Origin: Pseudomonas songnenensis
Lineage (GTDB): Bacteria > Pseudomonadota > Gammaproteobacteria > Pseudomonadales > Pseudomonadaceae
Assembly: GCF_003696315.1 (NCBI RefSeq)
Contig: NZ_RFFN01000001.1
Location: 124,001 to 188,000, forward strand
Length of the DNA: 64,000 nt
Reading direction: 5' to 3'
In this document: positions 60,720 through 64,000 of the stretch, piece by piece
How the letters are laid out: every line of letters starts with the position of its first letter
Numbering within the stretch: position 1 is the first letter of the stretch
Position numbers and translations under genes: made by a program
Notes under the pieces: generated by a model
What the model was told of the DNA's origin: nothing
Database searches by the model: none
Seen by the model: only the letters and a program-made list of their open reading frames with translations

Positions 60720-62395
60720 GCGGGACGCCCCGGCAGGTGCGGCTCGCTGGGCAGCACCTCACGGTTGGTGTCGCCGGCAGTGCGCGGCTTGCCCGGGCCT
60801 TCCAGAGCCGGATAGGCGGCGCTGCAGAACAGCGAATTGAGCCGTTTCATGTCGGCAATCAGCTCCAGATGCGCCGCGCTGGTCTCGATGCTTTCCACCA
60901 CCTGCTGGTGCAGGCGCTGCACGTGGGAATGGGCCAGTTCGCGCTCCAGCTTGCGGAACTGGCGCTTCTGCTGCAGAAGCTGGCGCGCACCGTGGGAGTC
61001 GCCGGAGATGAATACCGACAGGCCCAGCCGCAGGTTGGCGCTGAGCTGGGCGTGCAGCTGACCGAGTTCCTCCAGCCCGCTGTCGGAGAAGGAACGGCGC
61101 TTGGCGGTCTTGAGGTTCTGCACCTTGCTCGCCATGTGCTCGATGATGTCGCCGGCCTGCTCCAGATTGATCGCCAGTTCGATGATCTCCGCCCAGCGCC
61201 GGCCTTCCTGCTCGGCCAGGTCCTCGCGGGGCATCTGCGCCAGGTAGAGCTTGACCCCGCTGTAGAGCGCATCGACGTCGTCGTCCAGGCGGCGGATCTC
61301 CTCGCCCGGTTCGGCACGGTCCTCGCGCAGCACTTCCAGCAGGCGCGCCAGCATCAGCTCCACCATGTCGCCGATGCGCAGGGTCTCGCGCACTGCATTG
61401 GCCAGCGCCAGGCTCGGTGTGTCCAGCGCCGCCGGGTCGAGGTGCCGCGGCTGCGCCACGCCGTTGTCCAGCTGGCGCTCGGGCAGCAGGCGCTCGCACA
61501 GCCGGCTCATGGGGTGCACGGTGGGCAGCAGGAGCAGGCAGCGCAGGCTGTTGTAGACCAGGTGGAAGCCGATCACCTGGGTCTGCGCGCTGTAGCCGAG
61601 GGTGTCCATCCAGGCCACCAGCGGTACGAGGAAAGGCAGCACGATGAGGCCGGCGAGCTTGTACAGCAGGTTGCCCAGTGCCACCCGCCGCGCCGAGGCC
61701 GGCTGCAGGCTGGCGTTGAACCAGGCGAGCAGGCCGCTGCCGATGTTGGCGCCGATCACCAGGCCGAGTGCCACCGGCAGGCTGATCAGGCCGGCGCCGG
61801 CCAGCGTCGAGGTCAGCAGCACCGCCGCCAGGCTGGAATACGACAGGACGGCGAACAGCGCACCCACCAGCACCGCCAGCAGGGTGTCGCCGGCGAGCGA
61901 AGAGAACAGCACCTGCATGCCGCGCGCCTCGGTGATCGGCTCGGCGGCGTGCACGATCAGCTGCAGGGCGAGGATGATCAGGCCGAGGCCGATCAGCACG
62001 CGGCCGATCTGGCCGGTGCGGCTCTGCTTGCGCGAGAGGAACAGGCTGACACCGACCAGCGTCAGCAGCGGCGACAGCCAGGACAGGTCGAGGGTCAGCA
62101 CCCGCGCCATCAGCGCGGTACCGACGTCCGCGCCAAGCATGATCGCCAGTGCCGTGGGCAGCGCCATTAGACCCTGAGCGACAAAGGAAATGGCCAGCAG
62201 CGCGGTGGCATTGCTGCTCTGCACCAGCGCGGTGACGCCGATGCCGGCGCCGAAGGCCAGCGGCGCGTTGCCCATGCTCTGGCCGAGCATGCGCCGCAGG
62301 TGCGAGCCATACACCCGCATGATCCCGGTGCGCACGATGTGCGTACCCCAGACCAGCAGGGCAATGGACGACAGCAGGTGCAGCAGGGTCAGCAT
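60716..62395 (-). CDS. Na/Pi cotransporter family protein with PhoU-like domain
   Basis: A 559-residue protein with eight or nine helices in two inverted Na/Pi repeats, each with the QSS-type motif: GVTALVQSSNATALLAISF and the second LSYSSLAAVLLTSTLAGAGL with LGLVIGANIGSG. A C-terminal helical PhoU-like domain (about 340-540) follows. It is expected to move phosphate with sodium. The frame extends to 62425, but the ATG at 62395 gives MLTLLHLLSSIALLVWGTH, the usual start. Ends tail-to-tail with the AbrB-family gene, sharing CTAG. Confidence 0.9.
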   Translation of the reverse strand: MLTLLHLLSSIALLVWGTHIVRTGIMRVYGSHLRRMLGQSMGNAPLAFGAGIGVTALVQSSNATALLAISFVAQGLMALPTALAIMLGADVGTALMARVLTLDLSWLSPLLTLVGVSLFLSRKQSRTGQIGRVLIGLGLIILALQLIVHAAEPITEARGMQVLFSSLAGDTLLAVLVGALFAVLSYSSLAAVLLTSTLAGAGLISLPVALGLVIGANIGSGLLAWFNASLQPASARRVALGNLLYKLAGLIVLPFLVPLVAWMDTLGYSAQTQVIGFHLVYNSLRCLLLLPTVHPMSRLCERLLPERQLDNGVAQPRHLDPAALDTPSLALANAVRETLRIGDMVELMLARLLEVLREDRAEPGEEIRRLDDDVDALYSGVKLYLAQMPREDLAEQEGRRWAEIIELAINLEQAGDIIEHMASKVQNLKTAKRRSFSDSGLEELGQLHAQLSANLRLGLSVFISGDSHGARQLLQQKRQFRKLERELAHSHVQRLHQQVVESIETSAAHLELIADMKRLNSLFCSAAYPALEGPGKPRTAGDTNREVLPSEPHLPGRPA

Positions 62396-62530
62396 GGTTC
62401 GGGCTCCTGCCCCGGCGCGCGGCAACGACGACAGCCCGCGTCATGAAGACGCAGATCTGCACCGGGGATAATCGATTGACCCTGGCCCGCCGGCCCCGTT
62501 CACCGAACCGTCACAAACCCCGCGAACGCC

Positions 62531-63427
62531 TCAGGGGCGGGTGTAGTAGCCCACACCCAGCAGCACGTCGTCGACCCGCTGGATCAGCGTGTGCTTCTGC
62601 TCGACCGCATTGGTCGCCGGGTTGCGCCAGACGTAATCCACCGTGCCCGAACCCTGCTTGCGTGCCAGTTCGATCATCTCCTTGAACAGCGGCTTGCCGG
62701 CGGCATCGTTGACGTTGCGCACATCGACGCCCACCAGGTTCGGCGAGCTGCCGCTGGCGCGGTAGCGACCGTCGTCCAGGCCGATGACGAAGACGTACTC
62801 GTCCTGGAAGACGAAGCCGCCGCGCGGGTCGTTGAAGCTGCGGAAGGCGGCCTCGGCACCCTTGTCCCTGACCTGCTGCACGGCGCGGTCGAGCAGCGCC
62901 TTGGCATGCTCGGCGGTGGCGCGGGGGATGTAATAGCCGACGCAGAGCACATGGTCGCCGATCTTGCGGAACTGGCTGATCTTGTTCTCGACCTTGTTGT
63001 CGGCGGGGTTGAGCCACTTGTACTCGACGTCGCCGCTGTCCTGCTTGGCCGACTTGTCGAGGATTTCGCGGATGAATGATTTCCCGGAGGCGTCCTTGAG
63101 GTCTGCGACGTTCAGTCCGACCAGGCTGGCCGACGGGCCGCTGCTGGCCTGCATGGTGCCGTCCTCACCGAGCACGAAGATGTAGTACTGGCCGTGGACG
63201 AATTCGCCGCTGCGGTCGTTGAAGGCGGCCAGCGCCTGCTCCGGGCCCTTGGCCTGGAAGGTCAGCACGGCCTGGTCGAGCAGGGCGCGGGCCTGGCTGG
63301 CGTGGCTGCGCTCCACCGAGCCCAGCGTCCGCTGCTGGGCCGGTTCCTGTGCGTGCAGCAGCAGCGGCACGGCGCCCAGCGTGGCAGATAGAGAGAGGGC
63401 GAGCAGCTTCTTGCGGTTCCGGTTCAT
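62531..63427 (-). CDS. Secreted tandem cache-domain protein
   Basis: A 298-residue protein with a signal peptide (about 1-26, ending LLHAQ) and two similar single-cache (sCache/PAS-like) domains (about 45-165 and 170-296). The repeats share ALLDQAV/ALLDRAV, the FNDRSGEFVHGQYYIFVLGE / FNDPRGGFVFQDEYVFVIGL block, SASLVGLNVADLKD / SPNLVGVDVRNVND, and a VGYYIPR / VGYYTRP end. There is no membrane anchor, kinase or receptor domain attached, so it may be a periplasmic ligand-binding partner for a separate sensor. Ligand unknown. Confidence 0.85.
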   Translation of the reverse strand: MNRNRKKLLALSLSATLGAVPLLLHAQEPAQQRTLGSVERSHASQARALLDQAVLTFQAKGPEQALAAFNDRSGEFVHGQYYIFVLGEDGTMQASSGPSASLVGLNVADLKDASGKSFIREILDKSAKQDSGDVEYKWLNPADNKVENKISQFRKIGDHVLCVGYYIPRATAEHAKALLDRAVQQVRDKGAEAAFRSFNDPRGGFVFQDEYVFVIGLDDGRYRASGSSPNLVGVDVRNVNDAAGKPLFKEMIELARKQGSGTVDYVWRNPATNAVEQKHTLIQRVDDVLLGVGYYTRP

Positions 63428-63653
63428 GAACGACTCCTGACCTGATGGCGGGCGACTAAGCGGCCGCCCCGTATCCCCATGCTAGGCAGCCGCGGCGTAA
63501 TTGATATTGGTCGAGAGAAGCAAAAGGGCAGGGCGAAAGGAGGAGATGTACGGCGACACGAGTTGTCGCATGGCGGGTGCAAGCTGAAATCGCCGGCTCG
63601 CTCCCCTGCGGGGCGGCCTGTAACCTAGCGACTTCTGTTCACGCGGTGCACTC

Positions 63654-64000
63654 ATGCTCAGCCTCTACCACGCCCCTGATCTGGAAACCCTCGGCGAACT
63701 GGCCACACGCCTGCTCGCCCAGCCGCTCGCCGACCCCTTCGCCCCGGCGCTGGTGGTGGTGCCGAGCCAGGGCATGGGTCGCTGGCTGACGCTGGAGCTG
63801 GCGCGCAAGCAGGGCATCGCCATGCAGCTGGAGATTCAGCTGCCGGCCAAGTTCGTCTGGGACCTGAGCCGCACGGTACTGGGCAGCCTGCCCGAGCAGT
63901 CGGCGTTCTCCCCGACCACCCTGACCTGGCGCCTCTACGGCTGGCTCTGCGAGCCGGCCAATCTCGAGCTGGCGCCGCGTCTGGCGCAGTACCTCGATGG
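63654..64000 (+). CDS. recC: Exodeoxyribonuclease V subunit gamma (RecC), N-terminal part
   Basis: The first 115 codons of RecC; the gene runs off the window. The N terminus MLSLYHAPDLETLGELATRL and the helicase-like motif LVVVPSQGMGRWLTLELAR are characteristic. RecC recognises Chi in the RecBCD helicase-nuclease that processes double-strand ends. The upstream 226-base gap (63428-63653) is divergent from the cache-domain gene and shows no clear promoter boxes. Confidence 0.93.
   Translation, partial: MLSLYHAPDLETLGELATRLLAQPLADPFAPALVVVPSQGMGRWLTLELARKQGIAMQLEIQLPAKFVWDLSRTVLGSLPEQSAFSPTTLTWRLYGWLCEPANLELAPRLAQYLD

Noticed and set aside
1..64000. CRISPR arrays, tRNA or rRNA genes, insertion sequences, prophage
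   Set aside because: No regularly spaced repeats, cloverleaf sequences, transposases or phage genes were seen on either strand.

Overview
The window reads as chromosomal core of a Pseudomonas from the stutzeri group (Stutzerimonas). The support is high GC with strong third-position bias, a di-heme cytochrome c4 closely resembling the P. stutzeri protein as I remember it, and gene order that matches several P. aeruginosa blocks from memory (his block; zapA-6S RNA-fau; pepP-ubiH; gcv; engB-cytochrome c4-dsbA; ampDh2-kinB-algB). I see no phage, insertion sequence, CRISPR array, tRNA or rRNA.

Layout. 1-5245: end of a probable nitrate/nitrite-sensing protein, then hisB-hisH-DUF2164-hisA-hisF and two tandem orphan solute-binding proteins. 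5250-13836: cell-envelope and housekeeping genes (divergent polysaccharide deacetylase, ctpA, envC, gpmI, rhodanese-like protein, grxC, secB, quinone oxidoreductase, FliL-like protein, EVE protein). 14033-20502: a 50-residue membrane protein missed by length-filtered gene calling, fau, 6S RNA, zapA, a ZapB-like coiled coil, ygfB, pepP and two ubiquinone hydroxylases around a hotdog-fold protein. 20613-28024: an iron-type ABC binding protein and permease without an ATPase, then gcvT-gcvH-gcvP. 28222-37786: engB, cytochrome c4, dsbA, an EEP-family hydrolase overlapping a diguanylate cyclase, the amidase ampDh2, and the kinB/algB two-component system.

38006-40841 holds two good sigma-54 promoter matches in front of small stress-type proteins (PA2169-like helical bundle, a 78-residue secreted or anchored peptide, a DUF1328 membrane peptide), an unassigned run of hairpins, and a fused SpmA-SpmB protein. 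40955-44594 is a fused TRAP permease with its TAXI binding protein. 45193-53131 is a one-direction signalling block made of two pairs of paralogues: two Aer-like PAS chemoreceptors, then two 7TMR-DISM diguanylate cyclases with intact GGEEF and inhibitory sites.

53144-60719 is a complete tripartite tricarboxylate uptake locus: tctE/tctD divergent from an OpdH-like porin, tctC, tctB, tctA and an AbrB-type membrane protein. A-rich Hfq/Crc-type motifs lie next to the ribosome binding sites of the porin and tctC, suggesting carbon catabolite repression at translation. The window closes with a Na/phosphate symporter-PhoU protein, a secreted tandem-cache protein and the start of recC.

Links to family members and to P. 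aeruginosa gene order are from memory; no searches were run.
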